A stretch of 64,000 bases of DNA from NCBI RefSeq assembly GCF_019097845.1, contig NZ_JAHRGM010000093.1:1-64000 (forward strand), in the 5' to 3' direction. The notes below the pieces were generated by a model that saw nothing but the letters and a program-made list of their open reading frames with translations, was not told where the DNA came from and did not search any database. A program made the position numbers and the translations under genes. Shown one piece after another: positions 49,599 to 58,807 of the stretch (positions are counted from its first letter, which is position 1; every line of letters starts with the position of its first letter). Source of the DNA: Sphingobium sp. AS12. GTDB lineage: Bacteria > Pseudomonadota > Alphaproteobacteria > Sphingomonadales > Sphingomonadaceae.

Positions 49599-50381
49599 CT
49601 AGCCCGCCGGGCGGGCGAAATCGGCGGGATAGAGTAACAGGTCGCCATCATAGGCGATGCCGCCGGGCCAGAATGTCGTGCCGCTGACCTTCGCGAAATA
49701 ATGGACGGTGCGCGCGACCGAGCCGGAGGCGGAGCGCGGGGCGAAGGCGACACCGCTGGGGCTGACGCCGCGGGCGCGGGCGCTGAAATCCTTGACGGTG
49801 AACAGCAGGTCGTCGGTCTGCTGCGCGCAATATACCAGGTCGCTGCCGGGGCAATAGCGTCTGGGTTCAAGCTGGACGGGCGACAGGCGACCGCGCTTCA
49901 TGCCGACCTTGCCCGGCACGCGGGTGACTTCGGGGGAATGGACCGTGTCATACCAGTGATGATATTCCGCTTCGCGCCCGGCGACGAAATTGGCCAGGAT
50001 GATGCTGACCCCGGAAAAGGGCTGGTCGGGGCGATGATTGGGACTGAACGCCCAGTCGCCATACATGGCGTAGCTGTGGATGCGCTCACTCTCGTCGCTG
50101 TCGTCGATCAGCCCGGCGTCGCGCGCCTGCGCCAGCAGGGGAGCCAGCGCGGGCAGGTCTATTTCCGGGGTCGCCGTGTCATGTTCATAGACGCTCAGAT
50201 AGCGCCAGGGCTGTGGAATGTCGGGCATGATCTGCTGCGGCGTCAATTCATAGCGGTCGGCGCTACGGAAGCCGCGCAGCCGGGCAAGGTCGTCACGATG
50301 CGGGCCGTCGAACCAGGCGGCATAGTCGGCTTCCCGTCCAGCGGGGACGTTGTGCAGGTGGATAGTGGTGTGCAGGCTCAT
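49599..50381 (-). CDS. Tandem ferredoxin-like-fold (EthD/dimeric alpha-beta-barrel) protein
   Basis: A 260-residue protein with a clear internal duplication. Residues 13-28 (PAGREADYAAWFDGPH) recur as VAGREAEYHHWYDTVH at 133-148, each followed by a basic segment (FRSADRYEL and VGMKRGRLSP). The E-Y-x-x-W-Y/F-D-x-x-H pattern is that of EthD-like or DUF4286-type dimeric alpha-beta-barrel proteins, here two units in one chain. Such proteins take part in ring cleavage, decarboxylation or simple binding. The start MSLHTTIHL has GAGGGCAGAGGA just upstream. No function can be given; it lies between two oxidoreductase gene groups on the same strand. Confidence 0.75.
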   Translation of the reverse strand: MSLHTTIHLHNVPAGREADYAAWFDGPHRDDLARLRGFRSADRYELTPQQIMPDIPQPWRYLSVYEHDTATPEIDLPALAPLLAQARDAGLIDDSDESERIHSYAMYGDWAFSPNHRPDQPFSGVSIILANFVAGREAEYHHWYDTVHSPEVTRVPGKVGMKRGRLSPVQLEPRRYCPGSDLVYCAQQTDDLLFTVKDFSARARGVSPSGVAFAPRSASGSVARTVHYFAKVSGTTFWPGGIAYDGDLLLYPADFARPAG

Positions 50382-50509
50382 TCCTCTGCCCTCTGGCTGC
50401 GCGCGCCGTGACGCTTCTCTCGTGCCACTCCAGCATGGACGGGCGCGGCACGCCAGAGGCTTGGGCATCAGGCGCCGATTGATCGCCGGGGCAATGGCCC
50501 GCCGGTCAA

Positions 50510-50938
50510 TCAGGGCGTATCGAGTGGCGGCACCATCGCCATGTGCAGGCGAGTCAGGCGTGATTCCGCGATCAGCCAATTGCCGCCCACGCGAATATAG
50601 CGGTCATGATAATGGCCATAGCCAGTCAGCGTGCGCCCGTCGGGCCAGACCAGATGATCCATCATCGGCCAGATTGCCGTGGCTTCATCACCCGTCATCG
50701 TGATTTCGGGCATATGGACATGATGGACCGTGGCTGCGGCTTCCAGCGACCGGCGGATGCTGGAGACGAAGGCCTCACGCCCTTCTATGCGCGGTCCGCC
50801 CGATGCGGTGGCGTCCAGAAGAAAGTCTGGCGTGAACAGGGCCGCCCAACCGTCCCAGTCCTTGCTGTCGAGCAGTCGGCAATAGCGCGCCTTCAGTTCG
50901 GAGATCGCAAGCCATTCGGCAAAGTCTGGTGCGGCCAT
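50510..50938 (-). CDS. SnoaL-like (NTF2-fold) protein
   Basis: A 142-residue SnoaL-type protein: ISELKARYCRLLDSKDWDGW and ALFTPDFLLDAT at the N-terminus, VHHVHMPEITMTGDEA and YHDRYIRVGGNWLIAESR. His and Asp residues in the cone (DW, HHVHM, YHD) are in the usual positions for catalytic members such as scytalone-dehydratase-like enzymes. The ATG overlaps the stop of the SDR gene (ATGA). A paralogue is encoded at 51717. A hydratase, dehydratase or isomerase role is possible but unproven. Confidence 0.83.
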   Translation of the reverse strand: MAAPDFAEWLAISELKARYCRLLDSKDWDGWAALFTPDFLLDATASGGPRIEGREAFVSSIRRSLEAAATVHHVHMPEITMTGDEATAIWPMMDHLVWPDGRTLTGYGHYHDRYIRVGGNWLIAESRLTRLHMAMVPPLDTP

Positions 50939-51699
50939 CAGAAACGAAAGCCGCGCATCTGGTTGCCGCCGTCGCACAGGATGACCTGATTATTGACGAA
51001 GCTGCCTTCGTCGGAGGCGAGAAACAGGGCGAGGTTGGAGATGTCCTGGGCCGTCCCCTGCCGCTTGACCGACTGCATGGATTTCAGCCGTTCCCAATTG
51101 GCGGGATCGACCCCTTGCAATGCGGCTTCGGTTTCCATCAGGCCCGGCGCGATGCCGACGCAACGTATCTCGTCCGCGCCGAATTGCTGCGCCATGGCGT
51201 GGGTGAAGATGTTGAGCGACGCCTTGGTGATGCCATAGGCGGTCGCGGGATTATAGCTGGCCATCGAGCATTTGTTGATGATGACGCCCTTTGCACGGGC
51301 CAGCGCCGGGCGCAGCGCTTCGGCGAGCAGCATCGGACCGAAGGTGTTGACCGCGAAGAAATGCTGCCACTTCGCCATGCCCAGCCCGAAGAAGCCGCGT
51401 GCAATTTCACCCGCGTGCAAGCCTGCATTGTTGATGAGGACGTCGATCCGGTCATGGGTGGCCAGCACGGCGCTGGCAAAGGTCGCGATGTCGGCTTCCT
51501 GCCCCATATCGACATGGTGGACCGACGCGCTGCTGCCAAGCGCCTCGATCAGCGCTTTGCTTTCCGCCAACCCCGCTTCGTTGATGTCGGCCAGGATCAG
51601 CCGTGCGCCCTCCCCCGCAAAGGCCAGCGCGTGGGCGCGGCCCAGTCCGCCCGCAGAGCCTGTGACAAGCACGGTCTTGCCAGTGAAACGATTGGGCAT
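50938..51699 (-). CDS. Short-chain dehydrogenase/reductase
   Basis: A 253-residue SDR: TGSAGGLGRA cofactor motif, LADINEAG with Asp (NAD), INNAGLHAGEI, a Cys-Ser pair in INKCSMASYN where the catalytic Ser is expected, and YGITK with Tyr and Lys, then LCDGGNQMRG at the C-terminus. It lies between the two SnoaL-like genes, with ATGA overlap to one and 17 nt to the other, so the SDR and SnoaL proteins probably act on successive intermediates. Confidence 0.88.
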   Translation of the reverse strand: MPNRFTGKTVLVTGSAGGLGRAHALAFAGEGARLILADINEAGLAESKALIEALGSSASVHHVDMGQEADIATFASAVLATHDRIDVLINNAGLHAGEIARGFFGLGMAKWQHFFAVNTFGPMLLAEALRPALARAKGVIINKCSMASYNPATAYGITKASLNIFTHAMAQQFGADEIRCVGIAPGLMETEAALQGVDPANWERLKSMQSVKRQGTAQDISNLALFLASDEGSFVNNQVILCDGGNQMRGFRF

Positions 51700-51716
51700 G
51701 ATCCTGTCCCCTTTTG

Positions 51717-52130
51717 TTATTCTATGCGGGTGAAGGCTACCCGTGCGATCCGCCAGCCCTGTGGCGTGCGGCGAAACATGTCGCTGTAGCGGCCCATAAC
51801 GGTATCGACCGCACCGCCATTGCGCCGTTTGAGCGTGACCAGCACGGTCCAGTCCCCACTTGCGTTGTCACCGTCGATGTCGATCCGGGGCGAATGGAGC
51901 ATGTGCAGCACCCACAGACTGTTCCCGCTGATCGCGGTGCAGAGAAAGTCGGTGATCGCCTGCGCGCCTTCGAGCAAGCCCATGCCATAATCGCCGATGA
52001 AATTGTCCGCGAAAATCTCCGCGAGCAGGCGGCGCGCGTGATCCGGGTCGCTGGCCGCCAGATCGGCGGCCGCGCAGTAGCGGGCCTTCAGATTGGCGAT
52101 CGCCAGTGCCTGATCCGCCTGATCACCCAT
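51717..52130 (-). CDS. SnoaL-like (NTF2-fold) protein
   Basis: A 137-residue paralogue of the SnoaL protein at 50510: LAIANLKARYCAAADLAASD, FADNFIGDYGMGLLEGAQAI and LHMLHSPRIDIDGDNASGDW, ending with a W-R-I-A strand (GWRIARVAF). Its ATG overlaps the stop of the acyl-CoA synthetase gene. Shared N-terminal L-K-A-R-Y-C motifs argue for duplication within the cluster. Function unassigned. Confidence 0.82.
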   Translation of the reverse strand: MGDQADQALAIANLKARYCAAADLAASDPDHARRLLAEIFADNFIGDYGMGLLEGAQAITDFLCTAISGNSLWVLHMLHSPRIDIDGDNASGDWTVLVTLKRRNGGAVDTVMGRYSDMFRRTPQGWRIARVAFTRIE

Positions 52131-53812
52131 CAGGCGGCTTCGGCATCCAGTTGTTTGATGACCAGCGCCTTGAGGTCCGCAGTCTTGATCTTGGCGCTGC
52201 CGGTCAGCGACAGGTCATCCTCGCTGAAGAACAGCACGCGGCGCGGCACCTTGTAGCTGGCCAGTTGCGCCTTGGCGAAGCGGCGGATCGCCTCCTCATC
52301 CAGTGGCGCGCCGACATGGGGCACGATGCAGGTGACGACCAGTTCGCCCAGCGTTTCGTGCGGCACGCCCACGGTCTGCGTTACCTTCACGCCGGGGCAG
52401 GATTTGATGACAGTGTCGATCTCTATCGGAGATACGTTGGCGCCGCCGGTCTTGATGATGTCGTTGAGGCGACCTTCCCAATGGAGGCGACCCTCAGCAT
52501 CGAACCAGCCGCCATCGCCGGTGTGGAAGAAACCGTCGGCATCGACGCTTTCGTCCAGTGGCACGCCGATATAGCCCAGCATCAGCGTCGGTCCCTTGAC
52601 CGCGATTTCGCCGCGTTCGCCCAGCGGTACGACGTGCCCGGTCAACGGGTCGAGTATCTTGAAGATATTGCCGGGCAGCGGGGCACCATGGGTGTCGGCG
52701 ATCCGTTCTACAGGCGTACCGGAATCAAAGATGGTGCTGATCGTGAAGGTTTCGGTATTGCCATAGGCGCTCATCGGTTCCTGCCAGTCGGTATTGACGG
52801 TCGGATGGCGGCCAAGCGGGTTGGCGGGGTTCACATAATAGAGGGACGACAGATTGACGGCGTTCCAGTTGGTTGCAGCCTCCAGTTGCGCCCATTGATG
52901 CGGCCAGGCGAAGGCCATGGTCGCGCGCTCACGCTCCATCAGGGTCAGCGCTTCTTCGGGCTGGAAGGTCGCCTGCAGGATCAGGCTGCCGCCCGATGAC
53001 AAGGCACCGCCAATGGCCATGGCGAAATTGCCCGACCAGAAAAAGCCGTTGGCCGACCAGGCGCGGGCATCCTCCTTCGCGGCGAGAAAGCGTTTCCAGC
53101 GCCAGAGCTGGAGGGTAACGCCCCGATGCATCGACAATATGCCCTTGGGCTTGGCGGTGGAGCCGGACGAAAAGAAGAGGACGCCGGGGTCGGCAGGAGT
53201 GACCGTGGCGGCGGTCGCGTCGACCAGCGCCTGATCGACGGTAGCGCCACGGGACAGGAAGGCTTGCCAAGGCTCGATCATGCCGTCGCCACCGCCGACG
53301 CAGGCGATGTAGCGCAGGAAGGGAAAATGGGGTGCGGCCAGCGCGCCGGGGCTGGCCGTTGCTATGGCCGGTTCCAGATCGGTGAGAATCGCGGCAAAAT
53401 CCTTTTTGAGGACTTTGCGCTCCATCAGCAGGACGTGGCAGGCCGATGACTGGAGCAGATGGTCCAGTTCGGCGGGGGTGGAGAAAGTGCTGAACGTCGC
53501 GGCGACGCCGCCCGCCAGCGCCGTGCCGAATACCGCCGAAAGAAATTCCGGGCGATTGGTCATCAACACGCCGACGCGGGTGCCCTTCCCCACGCCACAG
53601 GCGATGAGCGCGCGCGCCACTTCATTCGCGCGCGCCCACAGATCGTCGTAGGTCCAGCGGGTAACGCTGCCCCCTTCGTGCATCGCCAGCGCTTCGGCCG
53701 GGCCAGAACGGGACGTAACCTCCCGCAACCAGCCGCTCAATGTCAGCGTCCCCAGCCCCGGCTCTTCGCTGAGTGGGGGACCGGCGACGATCGAAAGCGG
53801 CTGGTCGGTCAT
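52130..53812 (-). CDS. AMP-dependent acyl-CoA synthetase
   Basis: A 560-residue adenylate-forming enzyme. The P-loop-like motif is FFSSGSTAKPKGILSMHRG, the A5 region is YGNTETFTI, and FHTGDGGWFDAEGRLHWEGR with LNDIIKTGGANVSPIEID gives the A7/A8 motifs and hinge; a Lys near GSAKIKTADL is the catalytic C-terminal lysine region. It activates a carboxylic acid to its CoA thioester, the entry to beta-oxidation. It is most like propionate/acetoacetate-type or general acyl-CoA ligases by layout. It precedes the SnoaL-SDR-SnoaL genes and follows the AcuI-like gene by 21 nt. Confidence 0.9.
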   Translation of the reverse strand: MTDQPLSIVAGPPLSEEPGLGTLTLSGWLREVTSRSGPAEALAMHEGGSVTRWTYDDLWARANEVARALIACGVGKGTRVGVLMTNRPEFLSAVFGTALAGGVAATFSTFSTPAELDHLLQSSACHVLLMERKVLKKDFAAILTDLEPAIATASPGALAAPHFPFLRYIACVGGGDGMIEPWQAFLSRGATVDQALVDATAATVTPADPGVLFFSSGSTAKPKGILSMHRGVTLQLWRWKRFLAAKEDARAWSANGFFWSGNFAMAIGGALSSGGSLILQATFQPEEALTLMERERATMAFAWPHQWAQLEAATNWNAVNLSSLYYVNPANPLGRHPTVNTDWQEPMSAYGNTETFTISTIFDSGTPVERIADTHGAPLPGNIFKILDPLTGHVVPLGERGEIAVKGPTLMLGYIGVPLDESVDADGFFHTGDGGWFDAEGRLHWEGRLNDIIKTGGANVSPIEIDTVIKSCPGVKVTQTVGVPHETLGELVVTCIVPHVGAPLDEEAIRRFAKAQLASYKVPRRVLFFSEDDLSLTGSAKIKTADLKALVIKQLDAEAA

Positions 53813-53833
53813 GATGTGGTCTGGCCCTGTCGT

Positions 53834-54817
53834 TCAGCGGTTCACATTGACGATGATGCGCCCGCGCACCTTGCCGTCGATCAGATCGGCGGCAGCGTCG
53901 GGCGCTTCCGACAAAGTGATTTCATGCGCGATGACACCGAGCAAAGCGGGGTCGAGATCGTGTGCCAGCCGTTCCCAGGCCGCCAGACGCGGCGGCTTTG
54001 GCGCCATCACGCTGTCGATGCCGAGCAGGCGCACGCCGCGCAGGATGAAGGGCATGACGGTGACGGGGAAGTCCGCGCCCTGCGCCAGACCGCAGGCCGC
54101 AACCGCACCGCCATAGCGGGTCTGGGCGCAGGCATTCGCCAGCGTGAAGCTGCCGACCGAATCCACGACACCCGCCCAACGCTCCTTCTGAAGCGGCTTG
54201 CCCTTTTCAGAGAGGTCCGCGCGGTCGATGACGCCCGCCGCGCCCAGTTTCGTCAGATAGTCTGCCTCGGCCGCCTTGCCGGTCGAGCCGATGACCTTGT
54301 ACCCCGCCTTGCTCAGCAGGGCGACCGCGACGCTACCCACGCCGCCGGTCGCGCCGGTGACCAGTATCTCGCCCTGATCGGGGGTCACGCCCGCCTTGAC
54401 CAGCGCTTCGACACATAGCGCGGCGGTGTAGCCGGCGGTGCCGATCGCCATCGCCTGCGCCCCGGTGAAAGCTGCGGGCAGCGGCACCAGCCAGTCGCCC
54501 TTGAGCCTGGCTACCTGCGCCAGCCCGCCCCAATGGCCTTCGCCCACGCCCCAGCCATTGAGGACCACCTTGTCGCCCGGCTTCCAGTCGGCATGGTCGG
54601 ATGTGCGCACGGTACCAACCAGGTCGATGCCGGGTACCATGGGGAATTTGCGCACGACCGGCGACTTGCCGGTGATGGCCAGGCCATCCTTGTAATTAAG
54701 CGTCGAATAGTCGACGTCGATCGTGACATCGCCTTCGGGCAGCTGCGCTTCGTCAATCTGTTGGAGCGATACGCTCTGCTTATCGTCCGTCTTGTCGATC
54801 ACAATGGCTGAAAACAT
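53834..54817 (-). CDS. AcuI/YhdH-type acryloyl-CoA or quinone oxidoreductase
   Basis: A 327-residue zinc-free medium-chain reductase. The N-terminus has STLNYKDGLAITGK and MVPGIDLVGTV, then the YhdH/AcuI signatures LNGWGVGEGHWGGLAQVA and ILVTGATGGVGSVA (NADPH motif), and RLLGIDSVMAPKPPR near the C-terminus. AcuI reduces acryloyl-CoA to propionyl-CoA. In this cluster it may clear a short enoyl-CoA product, or reduce an enone. It is the first gene after the TetR gene on the same strand, separated by 3 nt. Confidence 0.87.
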   Translation of the reverse strand: MFSAIVIDKTDDKQSVSLQQIDEAQLPEGDVTIDVDYSTLNYKDGLAITGKSPVVRKFPMVPGIDLVGTVRTSDHADWKPGDKVVLNGWGVGEGHWGGLAQVARLKGDWLVPLPAAFTGAQAMAIGTAGYTAALCVEALVKAGVTPDQGEILVTGATGGVGSVAVALLSKAGYKVIGSTGKAAEADYLTKLGAAGVIDRADLSEKGKPLQKERWAGVVDSVGSFTLANACAQTRYGGAVAACGLAQGADFPVTVMPFILRGVRLLGIDSVMAPKPPRLAAWERLAHDLDPALLGVIAHEITLSEAPDAAADLIDGKVRGRIIVNVNR

Positions 54818-54820
54818 GGG

Positions 54821-55513
54821 CTAGTCCTTTTTGGAAAGGGAAGGTGATGGATCGGCCGCCGCCACGCCCTGACGCAGACGATCGGCAATTTCGGGGAAAG
54901 CTTCAGCGCGCAGCGATCCGTACATGCACAGGCGCAGCGCTTCCTGCGCCATGCGGCGCGCCAGATCGCGCCGCTCGCCATCGTCGCGGGCGTGAGAGCG
55001 TGCCCATACCGGCCACAGGAAGGAACCGGCCAGCATCATCACCGACAACACTTCGACATCAATCCCCGGCTGCGCGAGATCGGTGTCGGCGAAACGCTGC
55101 AACGACCCTTCATATTCGCGCCAGAAAGGATCGGCCATCGGATCGGGCGAGGCCAGCAACTGGAGCAGCCAGATCCGGCACAGTTCAGGATTGTCCATCG
55201 CGAAAATGGCCAGCCGATCGGTCGTGTCGGCGATATCGACCTGTTCGACCCGCCGTTCGCCAATCGTTTCAGGATCGCCGAACACGGCACGGAACATGCT
55301 GTCGGACACGCCGTCAGCGGTAGCGGCGATCAGTTTGTCGCGCGTTTCAAAATGCTGATAGGCAGTGCCCCGATTGACGCCGGCCAGCGTCGCCACTTCC
55401 GCCAGGCTGATGCCTTCGGGGCCATGCTTGGCCAGCAGCGCCTGCGCGGCGTCCAATATCGCCTCACGGGTAGCTGCAGGATCGCGAGCGCGTCTTTTAC
55501 GAACGTCCGTCAT
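54821..55513 (-). CDS. TetR-family transcriptional regulator
   Basis: A 230-residue TetR regulator with a basic N-terminus (MTDVRKRRARDPAATREAI). HTH: DAAQALLAKHGPEGISLAEVATLAGVNRGTAYQHFETRDKLIA. The remainder is the helical ligand-binding domain, ending in a short acidic tail. It is the promoter-proximal gene of a long leftward run (TetR, AcuI-like, acyl-CoA synthetase, SnoaL, SDR, SnoaL), all spaced by 21 nt or less or overlapping, so it very likely controls its own operon. Confidence 0.87.
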   Translation of the reverse strand: MTDVRKRRARDPAATREAILDAAQALLAKHGPEGISLAEVATLAGVNRGTAYQHFETRDKLIAATADGVSDSMFRAVFGDPETIGERRVEQVDIADTTDRLAIFAMDNPELCRIWLLQLLASPDPMADPFWREYEGSLQRFADTDLAQPGIDVEVLSVMMLAGSFLWPVWARSHARDDGERRDLARRMAQEALRLCMYGSLRAEAFPEIADRLRQGVAAADPSPSLSKKD

Positions 55514-55828
55514 AGCTTGTGCCTCAATCGCCCTTCAGGCTGTTCCCCATTCCCGACACAAAATGTATCGGGCAGGGCTGCCCGGATAATCAACGTCCAT
55601 GTTGTCCATCAGGTAAGGGCATGTCGTCACCATCATTCTGTTCGGTCGCCATCCCTGCCTGCGCACCGGGGAGAGTCAAGCAGTCGGACGCGCGCTTGGC
55701 GGAACCCGACCGTTCATCGCTCCAGCGAAGAACCGGGCCAGTTTTTTTAAGGCCATGACAGCAATCGGCCGGACAGCCCGATGGGGCTGTCCGGCCGATC
55801 CCCAAGCCCTGAACCGGCCTGCCGTGGT
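55514..55828. other. Intergenic region between TetR and TonB-receptor genes
   Basis: This 315-bp stretch has no credible gene. The part near 55514-55740 should contain the promoter of the leftward TetR operon, though no clear -35/-10 pair was found. The part near 55764-55799 holds a long hairpin after the TonB-dependent receptor gene. Confidence 0.5.
55764..55799 (-). terminator. Long hairpin after the TonB-dependent receptor gene
   Basis: ATCGGCCGGACAGCC (55764-55778) and GGCTGTCCGGCCGAT (55785-55799) form a perfect 15-bp stem with a six-base loop, 29 nt beyond the receptor stop. No T tract follows directly in either direction; a T-rich run (GTTTTTTTAAGG) lies 15 nt off at 55741. It is probably a terminator or an mRNA-stabilising structure. 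Confidence 0.65.
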
Positions 55829-58243
55829 TCAGCGCGACCCGAACAGGAAGCGCACGTTGATGCCAAATTCACGCGGCGGGGTGACTGTGGCACCGGTATA
55901 GGTGCTGGTATAGGTCGCAGCGGCCGTCGTAGTGGCACCGGTGATCATCTGATAGCCGGTGAAGAGCGGGGTCGTGCGCGTCAGCACCTTGGTGGTGTCA
56001 AACAGGTTCTTGGCGAACAGGGCGATTTCCCAGCCCCCGTCGGGCGACCGGATACCGGCATAGAGGTTGGCAAGGGCATAGGCGCCGACATCGTCGAAAT
56101 TATTGCCCGGATCGCCCAGCGACTTGCCATTATAGTTGACCAGTCCACGCACGAACCCATCGACCTTGCCCGACAGGGCAGTGTGATATTCGCTCTGCAA
56201 GGTCGCGGTGAAGGGCGGCATGAAGGACGAACGCTGCGACACGGCGCAGGTCGACAGGTTGTTTGCGCCGACGGCCGCCTGCAACTCCGCCAACGATGGA
56301 GCGGAACCAACCGCATCGGGGATGCCATCGGCATTCAGATCATTGCACGGGATGTTGCCGCCCTTGATCTTGCCCAGCGAATAGCTGGCGGTCAGGCCGA
56401 CGTTGAAGCCACGGGCGACATCGACGTTGAGTTCGCTTTCGATGCCGTTCACTTCCACCGGTACAGCGCCGACGAAGTTGAAGGAGCTGACCTGCTGCGC
56501 CGTGCCGGTCACTGCGCCGGCAGCGTTGCGGATGGCAACGGTGTTCACATAGTAGACGCCGTTATTGGGCACGCGATACGGGAAATTCTTGAACGTCTGG
56601 TGATAGGCGGTCACGTTGAAACGCGCGCGGCCACCCATCAACGTGCTCTTGAAACCAATTTCGTAGGATTTCGATGTTTCCGGCGGCAGGTTGAGGAAGC
56701 TATTTTCCAGCGCCGATTTTGCGATATTGAAATCGCCGACAACGTTGATGCCAGGCCGCAGCGAGCTGCCAGTCGCGGCATAGACCAGGAAATCGGGGGA
56801 GAAATTATGCTTCACCGATGCGTTGTAAATCAGCTTCTTGAGATCCTGGGCATCGGCGGCGATCGTGTTGCCATTGACCCCCAGGAAATTGCGCGAGCTA
56901 TATTTGATCTGGCGCAGACCACCGGACACTTCCGTGCTTTCCCCGACATGCGCGGTCAGATTGCCGAAAATGGACTGCTCGTGCGCCCGGCCCGTGCGCG
57001 ATACATTGGTGGTGACGACCGCAGCGATGGCAGGCGCGGCACCTGGTCTTACGAGACCCACGATCGTCGGCGATGTCAGGGCCGTGGGCGGGTTGAGCTT
57101 GCTGTCGAAGAAGCCGACAACATAGTCAAAAATGCCTGCAACACGTTCCTCGTTCTGAAGGCGGATTTCATGCGACGTGCCCTTTGCCACGCTGCTGGTC
57201 GTCTGGTTGACGTCACGACCGATGAAGAAATTGCCATCATCGACATTGTCGGTCGAATAGAATTGCTGCTTGCTATACTGACCCTGATAGATCAGCCGCT
57301 GGCCCCACTGCGCCAGTTCCGCGCGCCAGTTATAGATGTCGAACCGCTGGTTGATGATCCGCGGCTGTTCCTGGATCGACAAGCGATCCTTGGCCGTGAT
57401 CAGCACCGGGCTGGCAGCGGCGGCAGGATTGGCTTCGCTGAAGGAAATCGCCTGATCATAGGTCCGCGCGTCGCGGTCCATATATTGATAGGTGCCTTCC
57501 AGCTTGATCCAGTCGGCCGGTTCGATCAGCCCAACGACGCGGTAGCTCTTGGTCCGCGAATGGGGGTCTGGCGCGCCGGCGGTGCGCACCAATGGGCGGA
57601 CGCGATCGGCTTCATTTTCGTCCCACACGCCCGACACGCGGATACCCGCAATGCCTTCGATGATGGGCACGTTGAGCGCGCCCTTGAAGTTGAGCGTGCC
57701 GATGTCGTTGCCGGTCCAGTCGGCATAGCCGCCGAACTGGTTGAGATCGGGCTTGCGCGTGGTGATGGTGATCGAGCCGGAGGGCGATGCGCGACCACGC
57801 AACGTGCCCTGTGGGCCGCGCTGCACTTCGATCTGGCCGATGTCGTACATCTGCTGGAGGATGACACCCGGCGAAATAGGCGCATCGTTGAAATAGAATT
57901 CGACCGTGCCGTTGTTGCCGCTGGCATTGGCATCGAAATTGACGCCGCGCAGCCGCGCATTGCCACCGATGCCATTGGCGTTGGTGGTCAGTTCCAGACC
58001 CGGCGCGAGCGATTTGACTTCAGCGAATTCGCGGAAATTGAGGTTGGCGATCGACTGAGCGGTCACCGCGTTGATGACGGCCGGGACGTCCTGCACATCT
58101 TCTTCGCGGCGGCGGGCCTGCACGATGATCGTGGGCGCATCGAACGAGGAGTCCTGCGGCGCTTCCTGCGCCATTACCTGCATCGGCAGGGTCGAGGCCG
58201 CCATGCTGGCACCCATCAGATAATAGGCTGTCATGCGCTTCAT
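55829..58243 (-). CDS. TonB-dependent outer-membrane receptor
   Basis: An 804-residue outer-membrane transporter driven by TonB. A signal peptide covers residues 1-~25 (AYYLMGASMAASTLPMQVMA). A likely TonB box is APTIIVQARRREED. The plug shows DVPAVINAVTAQSI, LRGVNFDAN and IEVQRGPQGTLRGRASPSGS. The barrel ends with EFGINVRFLFGSR, the terminal aromatic being slightly unusual because the chain ends in Arg rather than Phe. GGGGAGGA lies 7 nt before the ATG. In sphingomonads such receptors import organic substrates as well as iron complexes. The surrounding genes suggest substrate uptake for this cluster. Confidence 0.92.
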   Translation of the reverse strand: MKRMTAYYLMGASMAASTLPMQVMAQEAPQDSSFDAPTIIVQARRREEDVQDVPAVINAVTAQSIANLNFREFAEVKSLAPGLELTTNANGIGGNARLRGVNFDANASGNNGTVEFYFNDAPISPGVILQQMYDIGQIEVQRGPQGTLRGRASPSGSITITTRKPDLNQFGGYADWTGNDIGTLNFKGALNVPIIEGIAGIRVSGVWDENEADRVRPLVRTAGAPDPHSRTKSYRVVGLIEPADWIKLEGTYQYMDRDARTYDQAISFSEANPAAAASPVLITAKDRLSIQEQPRIINQRFDIYNWRAELAQWGQRLIYQGQYSKQQFYSTDNVDDGNFFIGRDVNQTTSSVAKGTSHEIRLQNEERVAGIFDYVVGFFDSKLNPPTALTSPTIVGLVRPGAAPAIAAVVTTNVSRTGRAHEQSIFGNLTAHVGESTEVSGGLRQIKYSSRNFLGVNGNTIAADAQDLKKLIYNASVKHNFSPDFLVYAATGSSLRPGINVVGDFNIAKSALENSFLNLPPETSKSYEIGFKSTLMGGRARFNVTAYHQTFKNFPYRVPNNGVYYVNTVAIRNAAGAVTGTAQQVSSFNFVGAVPVEVNGIESELNVDVARGFNVGLTASYSLGKIKGGNIPCNDLNADGIPDAVGSAPSLAELQAAVGANNLSTCAVSQRSSFMPPFTATLQSEYHTALSGKVDGFVRGLVNYNGKSLGDPGNNFDDVGAYALANLYAGIRSPDGGWEIALFAKNLFDTTKVLTRTTPLFTGYQMITGATTTAAATYTSTYTGATVTPPREFGINVRFLFGSR

Positions 58244-58414
58244 AGAAATGTCCTCCCCAAATAAGCGCCGCGTCGAATCATGATGTCCGGCTGGGCGCGA
58301 TCGTCGTTGTGCTTTTGTGAGCGTGGTTATGCCCGATAAAGCCCGTTTGCGGAGTCGCTAATGAACAGGGGTGTCTATATATCGCCGTCGCGATTCCACC
58401 GCGATTTGCGATCC

Positions 58415-58807
58415 TTAGGCTATCGCCTGATCAGGCGGGCCGAAACGGAATATGACCAGCTTGTTGCCGTCGAGGTCGCGGAAGTAGGCTCCGTAGAAGC
58501 CGTTGGGATCATCGCCGCGGATGCCGGGCTTTCCCTCGCACTGGCCGCCAAGCGCAATCGCTTTGGCGTGGACGGCGTCCACCACGGCCCGGCTGACTGC
58601 CGGGATGCCGACCTGATTGCCATTGCCGGGCGATGCTTCGCCAGCAAAGGGCTTGCCGATCAGCAACATGCCGCCATCGCCGGATTTATAGGCAACGACG
58701 TCGGGCCGGTCGAAGGCGCGGACCGCGCCCAGCAGGGCGGCGATTGCGTCGTAGAAGCTCTTGGCGCGATCAAGATCGCTTGTGCCGAAGCGGGCCATGC
58801 CGATCAT
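58415..58807 (-). CDS. VOC family protein (glyoxalase fold)
   Basis: A 130-residue vicinal-oxygen-chelate protein. MARFGTSDLDRAKSFYDAIA is the first beta-alpha-beta unit and NGFYGAYFRDLDGNKLVIFR the second, with the Asp-rich D-x-D-G-N-K typical of small glyoxalase-like proteins. Metal-ligand positions are only partly visible. The ATG at 58807 overlaps the stop of the preceding VOC gene (ATGA), and GGAGGA is 10 nt upstream. Possible roles are ring cleavage, isomerisation or resistance. No assignment. Confidence 0.83.
   Translation of the reverse strand: MIGMARFGTSDLDRAKSFYDAIAALLGAVRAFDRPDVVAYKSGDGGMLLIGKPFAGEASPGNGNQVGIPAVSRAVVDAVHAKAIALGGQCEGKPGIRGDDPNGFYGAYFRDLDGNKLVIFRFGPPDQAIA

Noticed and set aside
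55781..58264. 827-codon rightward open frame opposite the TonB-dependent receptor
   Set aside because: It mirrors the receptor gene, is Arg/Gly/Ile-rich without any family motif, and results from high G+C codon use. The leftward frame has a signal peptide, plug and barrel motifs.
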